DNA from: Sambucus nigra
Taxonomy: Eukaryota; Streptophyta; Magnoliopsida; Dipsacales; Adoxaceae
Assembly (NCBI GenBank): GCA_949130495.1
Contig: OX422221.1
Location: 148,699,405 to 148,763,404 of the forward strand
Direction: 5' to 3'
Length of the DNA: 64,000 nucleotides
Positions 24,894 through 36,990 of this stretch are shown here, piece after piece. Every line of letters starts with the position of its first letter. Within the stretch, counting starts at the first letter, position 1. A model generated the notes under the pieces. It made no database searches. It was not told where the DNA came from and was given only the letters and a program-made list of their open reading frames with translations. The position numbers were made by a program, and so were the translations under genes.

Positions 24894-27800
24894 GTTCTTT
24901 ATTCACAAACAATACACAATTTTGTAGGGATATATACATAATAACATAAAAAGTCCCATTTTTCATGAGCATAAAAAATACTTTTAAGCAACAATTCATC
25001 ATGATTTGTCTTTTTTAGAAGCCCAAAGCATGGTGTAAACCTATACTCTGGAAGTTATTAGGAGTTGATTCTTAACATACATACAGAAAGCTTCAGAATA
25101 TAGTTTCTTAGCACATCTGATGACGACAAAGAACAATTTACATTTTCAACCCCAAATGGTATACGTGAGCTGAAACGGAGCCTGGGTACATCATGTATTC
25201 GGATGCTAATCTATACAATACTGAATATACCCAAGCAGCTGTTTAACACAACATGTTCAATATGGAATGATTATGACTTGTTCTTGCTGGTCATTAATGT
25301 TGGGGGACTAAAAATGTCTCATATGAATAGGAAAATAAATACCCTCATAGATTAAAGATTATATACAAACCATAAATTTAATTAATAACAAAATAAGATC
25401 GAAGACTATAAATCCAAAAATCACAAAAAATATCCAAACTCTCAAAACAACTGTACAAATCCAACACCAAAATAAAAAAAGTTACCCAAAGAAAAAATTG
25501 AAACTATCCTGTTTATATATGTATAGAGAGAGATTAATTGAGATGCTTACAACAGTAGTTTCAAAATTGAGATTAAAAAAAGTACTTATCAAACATATAA
25601 ACCCGATCATTGATGTGGATTAAGTAACTTCAAATGAAATCCCCTAAAATAAAAAAGGTAGATGTGTTGTTGTCAATGTGAAAATTACACAAACTTGAAC
25701 ACTATAAACATTCAATTTATAAAAATAAATATCAAAAAGTACACTTGATCATTACCATAGTATCAAAACAGGGGAAATGGGATTTAAACAAAAATATGTA
25801 GTAAAAAATAATAGTATGCGACTACATCAAACCAGCAGACCATAAAAATGTTAGTATGTAACAAAAAAGTAAATGAAAAGACACCTAGCTTGCAAACCCT
25901 AAACTTGACAACCCTAACTTCAAAACCCAAATGTTACCAGATGATGAAGAACGATTCAATACAACATTTCTGCCATAATAAACCAACGGACCACCAAGAA
26001 AATCCCTATACATTAAAAGAAAAAATGAAGTTAGACCAAGAAAATCCCTAAAATGTATGTTTCCAACCCACGAGAATCTCCATAGTATGAAGAAATATGA
26101 ACTTCAAAGAACACCACATGCTAAATTAAGTGTTAAAATGTTTGAATCACTGAATGAAAAATAAGAAATAAAGTACCCAAATTTATTTGAATCACTGAAT
26201 GAAAAATTAAAACTAAAGTACCCATATTGATAATGTAAACTACAATTACCACTTGCTACAAACCCAAAGGAAAACATATTGATAATGTAAACTATAATTG
26301 GTGATACTTGCACATATGTACCCGATATGAGTTTCAATAACTTGATAGTATCCCAACGTTCAGAAGGAGAATATGTATGATTTGAAGACTACTTCCCCGT
26401 TAAAAGCAAACAGAAACAAAAAATTTCAAGGTAAAGTTATTCCACACATTAGATGTATTTATTAAAACTTGAAAGGAGAAACTTGAGCAACTTTTGTTTC
26501 TTCGGGATTTTTATCAACATGTATTTATTAAAATTAGACACTTCTAGTGTTCAAAGTCAAGTCAAAAGAGAATACAACAAAAGACTCCTAACAAACAACC
26601 ATGTTAACTATAGTATGGTCAATCATATGTGCATAATTATAATTTCAAGATCCGTCAATAGCTGTCCCCAAATAATTTACTGAAAAAGGAATAAACCAAA
26701 ACCAACATCTATTTTGTAACAAAAGAGAATTTGTTTCCTCATATAGGAAATGAAAATCGACTTTGTTTAAACAACTATTCTACCGACTGTTGTCGATCTG
26801 TATACAACTCAGTGGATCAATGTACTCTAAATAAAAAAATAGAAAAAACTAAAATGCCATAAAAATGGAGGCTATATCGATTTTTAACTATGGTTCAAAC
26901 TAAATGAAACAACTATATGTACAGATATGTCAGATGTGGATTCCCATATTTGTTTTAAGATATATTACCCATGGAATGAAACAACTAATAAAAAAGCTTG
27001 TCTACTTTTCGTGCAAAAGAAAGTGACCAACGATGTTTTCCATTACAGGTCCAACAAATATTACCAAATACATAAACATAGTGAAAATCTAACAAACGTG
27101 AAGGAAAAAATTATGGTCAAAACTAATGCATGTAGTAACAAAACTTTTACCTTGTAGTACCCTATTTCGATCCTATTTACCGACCTTGTCTTCTTCCTAT
27201 TTTGATGTAAGGAAAATAGGAAAAAAATAGAGAAAATTAAAGCATAAATGAATACCAAAAAATTCAGGCGCACACACATCTATAGTTTACTGGAATACCT
27301 TTGGTAAGCCGATGATCCAAGAGAAATAAAAACAAATTTACTCTCCGTAAGGGTATTTTCCTCCAAAATGTGACTATGGAAAAATCATATCATCAAATAA
27401 TGATGTAATATATAAATGCCTAATTTCTAAGATTCATACCCATATTGAAATCAAAGCATAGTTTTTTTATTTCATATCCCAAGCTTAAAACTTTATTTCT
27501 CTTGAATGTAATGAATATACCAAAAAGAAATCCATGAATTACAGAACAATATGGAGCGAATGAATGTAATGAATATACCAAAAAGGACTAAGTTAATCAA
27601 TTGAAATGGTAGATTTCCAAGACTAAAGTAATGTACCTTTGAGATACAATAAACAAATCGAAGTTATAATCGAGTACACCTTCTAGCATCTATTCCCCTG
27701 TAAGAAAAGATGAATGTGAGAGAGAGATAGAGAAACAAACAGAACAATCACCAATATCTACAAAATCGGCAAAATAATACCAACACCTACTTACGAAGAG

Positions 27801-28387
27801 AAAACTCAAAAAATAATGTGATTTTCATAGAAGCTTTCGAATAAGAAAAATCGAAAACCCTAAATGAAAATAATATGAAACATTACTTAAAGCCTTAAAA
27901 TCTACTTTGCTGAAATACTCAAAATCCCTAAATGGCAGTAATATGAAACAGTACTAAAAAACGTGATATTACAACCGTGAGATCTACAAAATCAAAATCA
28001 AACAAATAATGACAAAAAATGTACATCAAATTCAAGATCTAAATCTGCAACATTGGAAAATAATACAAACGTTTGATAAATCCAAAACCCTAAATACCAT
28101 TCTCTAGAAATTAGAAAAAAATCAGGAGAAAAAAAAGATTGTACCATTATTGAGTGGAGGTCGAGAGCGAGAGAGAGACGGGGGTGCTTGTGAAGTGAGG
28201 CTCGGGGAGAGAGCGTGTGTTTTGGTAACTGGTATTTGGTACAAAGTGCGTAATTTCCTATTTTAGCCAGATTTTTGAATTTTGGGTAAGAGGGGGAAAG
28301 GAAACAAAAGGTTAAAAAAGAGGGGTAAATGAAATAATAAAGGGGCAAAAGAGGAAAAAATGTTTTTTTAATCTCCACCCTTCATTT
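24894..28387. other. Helitron-2 interior between the CBP1-like fragment and its 5' end
   Basis: AT-rich, no supported gene. Short imperfect duplications occur at 26140-26300 (around TTTGAATCACTGAATGAAAA and CATATTGATAATGTAAACTA) and at 27505-27585 (GAATGTAATGAATATACC). On the minus strand a CT-rich leader-like tract lies near 28220-28150. Confidence 0.4.
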
Positions 28388-28472
28388 CTTGCCTTGGTGG
28401 CTCAATCCTAGCCCCTGATTAAGTTATCAACTTATGGAATAGTAACCAAACTTTTACTCCTTATTATATAGA
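28388..28472 (-). other. Helitron-2 5' terminal region
   Basis: Begins with TC next to a flanking A on the minus strand and is nearly identical over about 75 bases with the 5' end of Helitron-1. Confidence 0.8.
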
Positions 28473-31400
28473 TACAATGAGAAAGAATTAATATAGTTTA
28501 ATGACAGACAATAGATAATGAACCCTATGTCATGCTAGATACTTTATGTTTTTTTATATGTTCCTTGTGAGTAACATTGCAGGGGCAGGTACTTGGGTTG
28601 TATTCTTACATGTGTAGTTAGTTAGATCCCTTTTTCAAGTTACATTATTGTTACTTATCCTTTATGGAAGTTTGGATAATATCTTGTTTAATTAAAAGAT
28701 ATCAAAACAGGTAGAGCATTAATTTCACGAGACCAAAAATATATTAATGAAAATATAGGTGTGGGCCTTGGGGTCAAATTATATTTAGGTAATTGTTAGC
28801 ATTACAAGTTAGTTGTTCGTTACGTGATCATAAATAATTGTCTAAATATAAAGACTTTTAGCATAATTACGCTTTGGGTTGGGACATGTGCATAGTATTT
28901 CATTTACGTGATGAGTTACATACTTATTGCATGTAGATCCGATGGGTGGCATGTATTACGAATCAACTACATTATTATTTATTGATATTGAAGTTAATTT
29001 TTGTAACTTTAGGGCACTGACCTAAATTATAATTTTCCCCCCCAAGGATTATTTTTGTATAAATAGGTTTAGCAGGGCTGAGCAGTCAGACTTATAGTTA
29101 TAGAAATCCAGTTTGGTATCCTTAGGTTTGAGTGGTTAGTTCATTGTATTTATCAAGATATTCGGAATCTCTTTAGAGGTGTTTAGCATTGTACTATATT
29201 TTATTTCAGTTTGGATAATGTAATTAAAGGAGGTTTAAGTTTTATCCTTTTATTTACTTGAAACAATTGTAATCGGAGATTTGTATATAGTGTATTCAGT
29301 TTAATAATTTAGTATTATCTACTCATCCACTTTTATGCAGATCTTTACTGTGTTGGTTTTAGTTTACTCCAGTTTTAGTTTATCATTGATGCTGATATTG
29401 ATATAAATTATTTTGTCATCCTCAGTATTTCATGTGTAGCCTAATCAAATGGGCGGGGAAAATTGGGGTTGTCAAATTTTATTTCCTTGGTTTCTTACCA
29501 AGATCTAACCATTGCAAATATTACAAGAATCAGATGAAAGTCTTAATGACTTTAACTCGATCTTTGAAAGAAAATATTTTTTTGAGATGTTTTATTTGTT
29601 GGGATATTCACTTACACTTTCCTTACCTTTAATTCTAATTGAAAAACATTTGGGTAAATTTATTTATTTTCTTGGGACCAATTTGATCTTGTCTTTTTTA
29701 ACATCAAGACTCTACATTACTAATCCTTTAGATAATGGATCCTTCTACCCACCCCAAAAATGATCCCATTGTACAAATATTACAAGCTCAACATCTTTTA
29801 TGGGTTAACACTCAAAATTTAAACTTCTAGTATATAGCTAAATTAGATGTTAAATTCTTAGTTTCACATATTAATTTTCATTTTTGTATGAAGTGTAATT
29901 AGTTAAATTTTATGTTGTTCTCCTTGTTATGTTTTGTACAATCAATCGACATGTGCTATTCAAGGATGGCTCAATATGGGGTAAAACATCTTTTTTCTCT
30001 AATTAAAGTGATTTCTTTAACTCATTGACGACAATGCATCATTTAAGTTAGGGGTGTGGGATATGCTTCCCATTTATTTTTCAAGTTTCATAGATTTTAT
30101 ACATATTCTTCCCAAGAATTATTTTATTAAAAATAATTTAAAAATAATTTTTTTTTCTTTCTTTTTCCGATTATGTTGGGACTTTTTCCCTTTTGTTTCC
30201 AATGATCTTATTATAGTTACTCGACTCCAATTTGCAAATGATGATGCATGTTGATAAATTTTTCTTGATCATTAGATTTGAGTTGTCTTATTATCTAATT
30301 ATTGAAAACTTAATGCTTTTAAGAAATCTTGAATATTCTAGCAAAATTCACAAATACTTATTTATGTTTCGTTTAAAGAGAATATAATTAGATAAACATG
30401 GAAACCATAGTGTAGATTATTTATCGTGTGAGCTTTTGAGTCTGCATGCACCAAATATGATCTCATTTGAAAAAATGTATTCATGTCATTAGTGATCTCA
30501 TTATTCTTGTTTTGATTGTTCATTTAGGATATCATGGTCAAATTCAATCCTTAGGATGCTTGTTGATATTGTGGATCAAACAATTATGTGTACCCTTGGA
30601 AATGATCATAGGCCACGTTTGGCACAAATCCATATTGACCTTGACCTCACCTACTAAATATTTTCCCTAGTCAACCCCCTTTGAGCCCAAAATATATCCC
30701 TTCATTTCATAATACAAATCCCATAACCAACTCCACATTAGAGTTTAAACCCTATATATAACTTCATTACCTTTTTTTGAAAACATAATTGGAAAAAAAT
30801 TAATGGTTTATTGTGTGGTAGAATTTAAGCAAGTGTGTTGACTTTTTTTATGTGTTGTTGACAAAAGAAAGATAGAAAAAAGGAAAAATAATATAAGAAA
30901 AAAACCAAAAAGAAAAAAGGGATTCGAAAAAAGTAAGAATCCCATAAGGTTAGAAATAAAAAATCGTACGCCATTGTGTACTCGTTGCTTAAGATTTAAT
31001 TGCAAAACTTGTGTTAGAATTCTATTCTCTATCACACTTTTACATTATCCCTAGAATTATATCCCAAGCCTTTGAATCCTAAAGTCTATATTTATTTTAT
31101 AAATGTAATGTATCTTATATGTGAACTATAAAAAGTCCTACATGATTGTTGGGTAAATATGATTCAAAAGTTAATATGATTGAATTACGCCATATGTAGA
31201 ATTTAATGAATTTTTATTTGACTAGTTTTGATACTAGTGACTTTATTAAAACTTTCTCACTTCATTTTTTGGTCATGTTATTGATAAACAATATATTTTG
31301 GAAATATTAAGAGTTATTTTTTAATATAAAATTAGGAAAAAATTAATTCAAATGAATATTAATTTTAGGGTGATTAAGACCGTGTTAATTTGCTAGTTAA

Positions 31401-31502
31401 TTTGATATTAATTGTGAGTTTGAGGAAGATTAAATGAGGGATACGAGGATATTGACATGTTAACGATTTTTCTATGTATTTTTTTTATTATACTTTGATT
31501 AG

Positions 31503-31503
<1 letters not shown>
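28473..31503. other. AT-rich intergenic sequence, no supported gene
   Basis: No recognisable protein domain. A TATA-like TATAAATAGG at about 29067 followed by a GC-richer stretch could belong to an old LTR, and the segment around 30650-30720 with CTAGTCAACCCCCTTTGAG resembles remnants common in old gypsy elements. Neither has boundaries, so I do not call an element. Confidence 0.35.

Positions 31504-31555
<52 letters not shown>
31504..31555. repeat. TAA microsatellite
   Basis: About 17 uninterrupted TAA units. It gives an isoleucine-rich artefact frame on the minus strand. Confidence 0.95.
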
Positions 31556-32447
31556 TTAGTAATAAAAAAATTAGAAAGAATATTAGTTGGTGAATAATAA
31601 ATGTGGGAGTTAAGGCTCATTTAATGGAGGCATTTATAAGGGATATGCAGAATTAAATGAAAAAATAAAGCGAGGGAGAGTCGGAGTTAAGTATTAATGC
31701 ATTTTAAAGGTGTAGGGTTATTTTAAATCTACGTATTGATATATAAAAGTGTCTTGATGTTTGTTCGTTTTAGGCATCATGTAGGGAGATAATTCTATAG
31801 AATTGAGAGAGAAAATGAGATGATTTTTTTACAGAGAAATTTAAGGATTTGTGAATTGAAAATGAAAATTATTAACATTTACAAGTCAATATTTTTTAGA
31901 ATTTTGGTGCTTTAATTCGACAGTTGCATTTTTAATGATTTGAGGTAGGTGTTCATTCTCCCGTGGTTTATTTTGTGTGCTATATGTATTCACTCTTTTT
32001 GTACACATGTATTTCATGGTATTATTTTCATCCTTATATGTATTATTTGTATCTATATATCACTCTTCTTACCGAAATGATATATGCTCATTGTTTTCAT
32101 GCCGACTAATTGGGAAAAATCTTAATTATTTTAATCTACGTATGTGTTGGCCTGTAAATTTAAATTTAATATTGAAAAGATGTTATATTGATATATTAAT
32201 GTATTTATTGTTATTCGAGTATGCTTAGGCATCCCTTAGCCAAACCACCTATTGGATAGGTGTGCTTTCGGAATAGGATTTTATCTCGTATCGGAGGAAC
32301 TAGGTTATGGACTTCTTGGGATGTTAAGCCATTTTATTATAGGCTATTCAGTTTGTTTGTTATGGTTCAATATGACATTATGGTTGGACAATGAGGGAAG
32401 TGCCCTATCGTGGCTTGTCGATGTATTATGAGATTATTATTTTTTTA
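31556..32447. other. Sequence left of element A, possibly an old LTR remnant
   Basis: No gene. Between about 32225 and 32420 the composition turns GC-richer and phrases such as GTGCTTTCGGAATAGG recall the middle of the gypsy LTRs in this window, but no ends or duplicate can be found. Confidence 0.25.
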
Positions 32448-32466
32448 GGGGGGGGGGGGGGGGGGG
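32448..32466. repeat. 19-base G homopolymer
   Basis: Nineteen consecutive G residues after a T run, about 40 bases before element A. Exact length is prone to sequencing error. Confidence 0.9.
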
Positions 32467-32506
32467 AGGCTGGATTGTTTGGAGGACAATTAACAAGATA
32501 ATGAAC

Positions 32507-32511
32507 GAGGG
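32507..32511. repeat. Target-site duplication of element A, left (GAGGG)
   Basis: Exact match to 63475-63479 across 31 kb, supporting the nested interpretation. Confidence 0.9.
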
Positions 32512-33657
32512 TGTAATACCCCATATTTTTATGGCTTTTAATTATGAGGTTAATTAAATGGAATTGCTTTTAATTATGGGATTTATTAAAATTAATTTGG
32601 GATAATTAATTGGAAAATTAATTCGGATTTAAATGCAAGCGAGACGAGAGTTAGTATTTGGTTATTATTATGTTGTTGAATATTACTAAGTGATTATGGT
32701 AATATGTGATCATTAAATTTATTAAAATTATCGTGAGTTGAAAATATGACAGTTTCGGTAATTAAGTTGGGACGCGCGTGCCCGTCGTGTTAGGACTCAA
32801 TTTAATGGATTTAAAAGTATTTTATTTTTATGTCATTCGTATGAGTGTTTTTGAGTGAGCCAATGTGTCCGGAAGGGTCGAGATAGTCAGAAAACACTAG
32901 CTAGGGTTTAGTTTGGGTCCCGAGGCATTTTTTGGCCAAACCAGCAACCCGAAAGGGTATTTTGGTCATTTTAAAAATTAAGGAATTAAGACCCAAGAAT
33001 TTTAATGTTTATTTATTTATTATTGGAAAGGACATTAGGGCCATGATCAGCCAAAAACAAAGGTGTGGACTACGTGAGTTAGAGGAGAAGTTACAAAAAG
33101 TCTCCAAACTAAAACCACCACCCACCACCACCATTTTTGACGGAATTGTGACTGAAAAGAAGGAGAGGACCAGCCCTTGAACACCATTAACGAATCAGAA
33201 CATCAAACTTAAGGAAGGTGATTTATCTTGCAAATATTCAAAGCATATACTTTACATGTTATTCTAGAATTGAAGAATTATCATAATTAATGAAAATTGA
33301 ATGGATTTGAAAGGTTTAAATCATAATCTGGATAATTCTTGCATGTAGTAAATGTTGGAGAGGATAACAACCACGAATTTATGATTAATGGGTAGAGAAT
33401 TTATGAAATTGATTGGATTATGTGATGTTCTTGAAGAAATAGGAAAACTAGGGTTTTATATGAAAATTGGGTAATTTGATCCAATAAATTGATGTTATAT
33501 GTTGATTTGATGAATCTAAAATGTGGGGAATGATGTAAACATGTTAGTAGGTTAAATAATATACTTAGTTGTGAGTTTTGAATGCTAGGATAAATAATTT
33601 GAGGTGTAAAAAGAGGAGAACCCGTAGCTGTTAAGAAATTCTGGGCTGATACCTACT

Positions 33658-33736
33658 TGATCGATTGATCGACTCAAGGATGTCGATAGATTGAACCATC
33701 GATCGATCGACCCCTTTTCTTCGATCGATTGACCCC
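33658..33736. repeat. TCGATCGATCGA palindrome cluster, element A left LTR
   Basis: Several TCGATCGATCGA-type sites with decayed variants such as TCGATTGATCGA, in otherwise AT-rich LTR sequence. The right LTR copy is closer to perfect. Confidence 0.8.
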
Positions 33737-34087
33737 TTATGATTTTTGACAATTGTTTGTCTTTAAGGTTTAATGATTATTCCAAAGCCGATGTTGGTTA
33801 TTAGGATGATTAGTATAATATTGTGTGAGACTTAGATAAAGTTAGTAAGGTCTTAGTATTATTGAATAATGTTATAACTTAGGGAATTGAATGACATTTC
33901 TTATGAGGGTCTACCGAGTGGGGTACGATTAGAAATCATTCGAATTGAAACTATAACGGTAATTAATGATGATATAAGATTACGGGAAGCAACAGAGGGG
34001 TTTCAAGTACTGAGATGGCATTAGAAACCAATAAGAGACCTAGTAACCTTTAGAGATAGGTTTGAGTACTCAAATTGATACGACGAG

Positions 34088-34092
34088 AGAGT
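34088..34092. repeat. Target-site duplication of element B, left (AGAGT)
   Basis: Matches 54904-54908; the uninterrupted right LTR of A has a single AGAGT at this place. Confidence 0.92.
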
Positions 34093-35210
34093 TGTAATAC
34101 CCCGTATTTTTATGCTATATTAATTTGGGGATTTATTAAATTTAATGTGAATTAATTATTTAATAAAAATCCAAAAATTAATTATGTTATAATTATTAAC
34201 GTGATGAGAGTAAGTAATTATGGGAAAATTTGTTGAATATTACTAATGAGCAAAGTAATATATAATATTGGTTATATTGAATGTCACGAGTGAATAAAGC
34301 GACAATTTTGGAAATTTGAGTCAGGATGCGCCCGTGTCGCGTCGGGGCTAAATATTGATAAATAAAAGTGAATATTTTATAAATTGTTCATATGGTCATT
34401 TTGAGTGCGCCAACGCGTCTGGAAGGGTTGAGATAGTCAGAAAAGTGTGCCCGGGGGTTTAGTTTGGGTCTCGGGGCGTTTTTAGGCCTAATTAGTACCC
34501 GGGAGGGCATTTTGGACATTTCACATTTTTGGGTAATTAAACCCACGAAAATTAAAAGGGTTATATCAGATATCTGGGTTATCATCTAGGGTTAGAAAGC
34601 TCAAAACACTAGAACGGCCATTGGAGAAGAGAGGAGAGAGCTCTCAAGGCATTCCAAGGCTCAAAACTAAACCGTTTGCACCGCCGCCACCGCCAACGTG
34701 TAGATCGCGAGAATTGGAACGCAACCACACCAATTTCGGCACCAAACCAGACTTTTGAAAATCCCAGGCAAGTGTTTATCTTTCTTATTTCATTGATGCA
34801 TCTTTCATATTAGTTTAGGAATGATTAGGATGAATTGTATGGAAGAAAAACTCAATTTGATATAGGAAATTGCATGTAGTGATGACTTAAATAATATTAT
34901 GGAAATCCTTTGTGATGTAGAAGATTGAACCACAGAATTTGGATGTTGTATACGAAGGAAATTCTGGGAAAAACAGATTTGAACCATGATTAAGAGATTT
35001 CTAGGGTTCTTGAGTTTTAAATGAATTTTGGCTTGTTAATCCATGGTTAGTGATGTAAATCGACATGTTTTACGGAGGAAATGCATAATATTATGCTAGG
35101 ATGTTAGTAGTATAAATTTTTGGACGTTTGGGAATGCAAAACTTGAATTTGGATGAAGATATGTGTTAGAACCCGTAACTGCAAAGTTGCAGAAATCGCA
35201 ATACCTACTT

Positions 35211-35285
35211 AATCGATTGATCGAGCCCAGAGCTTCGATCGATCGAATGTTCGATAGATCGAGCCCTAGACCTCGATTGATCGAC
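35211..35285. repeat. TCGATCGATCGA palindrome cluster, element B left LTR
   Basis: Four blocks of the TCGATCGATCGA type, some decayed to TCGATTGATCGA, followed by CCTGGCAGA. Confidence 0.8.
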
Positions 35286-36084
35286 CCCTCCTGGCAGACT
35301 TAAGTTCCCCTTTTAAAATTGTTGAATTGATTCGAAATGAAGAAAATTCCTTAGACATCCTTGTTAAAATAATTTGGGATATAATGATGACCAGTAGGAT
35401 TCATTAATGAATAAGAGACCTTTAATGTAAGGCGAAATCTATATCCTTGGGATATTTTACATAAGGGACAACGTAAGTATATACATTAAAGGGGAGAGAC
35501 ACGTAAGAGAATTTCGTTGGAACATAAATGAATACCTACTGAGTTGTACATTTTGAAGAATAGAGTCCATGAGGGTTACGTAGTAAGTTGGAAAAACCCT
35601 TTGAATTAAAGTTAGAAATGAACCATTAATACCTGATAAAGAATAATGGGAAAATAAGGATAAATGTTGTGAATATGGGTTATGGGATAAACCTAAAATT
35701 GATATAATAAAAGTGGTATATTTATATGATTGTGTATGCATATATTATATACTTGTGAAAATCATGCCCGCGCTACTTGCTATCCCTGAGGTTACCGCGC
35801 CGGGACAGTCTTATCTCGAATGGGCCTTCTTGGGGGATATTGACTCGTACCCTAGAAGATTGGAATCCTAGGTACAGGCTATCGAATCGGTAGTCACGGT
35901 CCTAAGAGACGTGAGGGTATGTACTGACCTCTTGGACTTGAAAACTATGCTTCGCCTCAATATTGTTTGTGTATGTATTTATACAGTTCGAGAGTGATTC
36001 CGAACTTGTATTCCCTTTAGTACGATTGATACGGGGATTGGATAGCAGAGTATGCCCGCACCATAATTTTTATGTGGGGTGCTA

Positions 36085-36089
36085 TTAGA
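36085..36089. repeat. Target-site duplication of element C, left (TTAGA)
   Basis: Matches 45969-45973; the uninterrupted LTR of B has it once. Confidence 0.92.
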
Positions 36090-36827
36090 TGAAGCACCTT
36101 ATACCTTTGACTTGCTTGTGTCTACATTGTATAAGTGCTCAACTAATTTGGAAATATTGATAAAATTGGTAGTCTATCCTAGAAACCAAAAAGCCTCAGA
36201 ACCTAACTCTCTAATCCTCTTCAAAGATCAATGATGGTATAAAATGAATCACACTACACACAATTAGAAGTGCATACATGTGTTAATATTGCTTAAAATT
36301 GAGTGTGTGTTTAATTCCCCTTTAATCGGAGCTTTAATAATTTTTTGGGAATTTTTAAATAATTTTAAACCTTTTTAAACATTTTTTTAAACATTTTTGA
36401 ATAAATGTTTTTATTAATAAAATGGGTTAATATAGTTTGTGGGGTTAATATACTATTTTGGAAACTTCTTTTTTCACTGAAATGTTTGGTTGGGTACGAT
36501 CTCAAAGCGCTAGAGACTTCAGGGTGATGTTTTGTAATTAGTTTGACGCGCATGTGAGAGCCTCTTACCAGCCAACACTTGTCATCCTTTTGGTGCGTTA
36601 GTTTGTGTTTGTTATGTGAGAGGATAGCCAGTTGCATTGGTGATCGTTGGATCTTTCCTTATCAAGGGTCTGCATGCGTTCTTAGTTAATCCCAGTGCAA
36701 ACCTTTTGAACCAATCAGAACCATCTTAATCTACCGCTGTTTTATAACCATAGGATCAAGTCAAACCTTGCAAGACTTCATCACAGCCATTGATTTGCCT
36801 CGATCATCCAAAACCTTCCCCAGGCAC

Positions 36828-36835
36828 TATATATA
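36828..36835 (+). promoter_or_regulatory. TATA box of element C 5' LTR
   Basis: TATATATA in the context GGCACTATATATACCC, followed about 30 bases later by the pyrimidine-rich CACCTCTCAGCC, a plausible start region. It would drive the element's genomic RNA. The same box is at 44726 in the other LTR. Confidence 0.65.
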
Positions 36836-36961
36836 CCCTTCACCTCTCAGCCTTAGAGAACTTTTTGTCATTCGTCTTTCTGAGAGAAAAAAATAAGAGA
36901 GAAGGGAGAAGAGAGAAGCAAGAGAGAAAAGAGAAGAGAGAGGAAGAAAAACCTGTTAGCC

Positions 36962-36990
36962 AAACCCTAACCCTAACCCTAACCCTAAAC
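36962..36990 (+). repeat. Telomere-like CCCTAA repeats in element C 5' LTR
   Basis: Four CCCTAA units starting AAACCCTAA, about 130 bases after the TATA box, in the presumed leader. AAACCCTAA is the plant telo-box. Confidence 0.85.

Larger units (their letters stand above)
17523..28472 (-). mobile_element. Helitron-2, complete, non-autonomous, 10,950 bp, with captured genes
   Basis: On the minus strand the element starts TCTATATAATAAGGAG at 28472 preceded by A, and ends CTAG at 17523 followed by T, which is the expected insertion between A and T. A 6-bp hairpin with a TTCG loop lies 9 bases before the CTAG. No Rep/helicase frame is visible. The cargo includes pieces of at least two host genes, a CBP1-like gene (24167-24893) and an eL8 exon (23657-23960), both in the Helitron's sense direction, plus unassigned protein-like stretches. 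Helitrons move by rolling-circle replication and often pick up such fragments. Confidence 0.88.
32512..34092 (+). repeat. Element A 5' LTR, first part (split by B)
   Basis: Matches 60468-62035 of the right LTR, with 4 differences in the first ~150 bases. It ends at the AGAGT duplicated by element B. Contains an ATCGAT palindrome cluster at 33658-33736. Confidence 0.92.
34093..36089 (+). repeat. Element B 5' LTR, first part (split by C)
   Basis: Matches the right LTR from 51860 up to GCTATTAGA near 53857. Contains the palindrome cluster at 35211-35285. Confidence 0.92.

Noticed and set aside
28473..31503. An additional LTR element suggested by TATAAATAGG and gypsy-like phrases
   Set aside because: No pair of termini, no target duplication and no coding motif could be found.
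31408..31620. Isoleucine-rich minus-strand frame
   Set aside because: Translation of the TAA microsatellite.
36962..36990. True interstitial telomere or chromosome-end relic
   Set aside because: Only three to four units, present in both LTRs at the same place, so it is part of the transposon.
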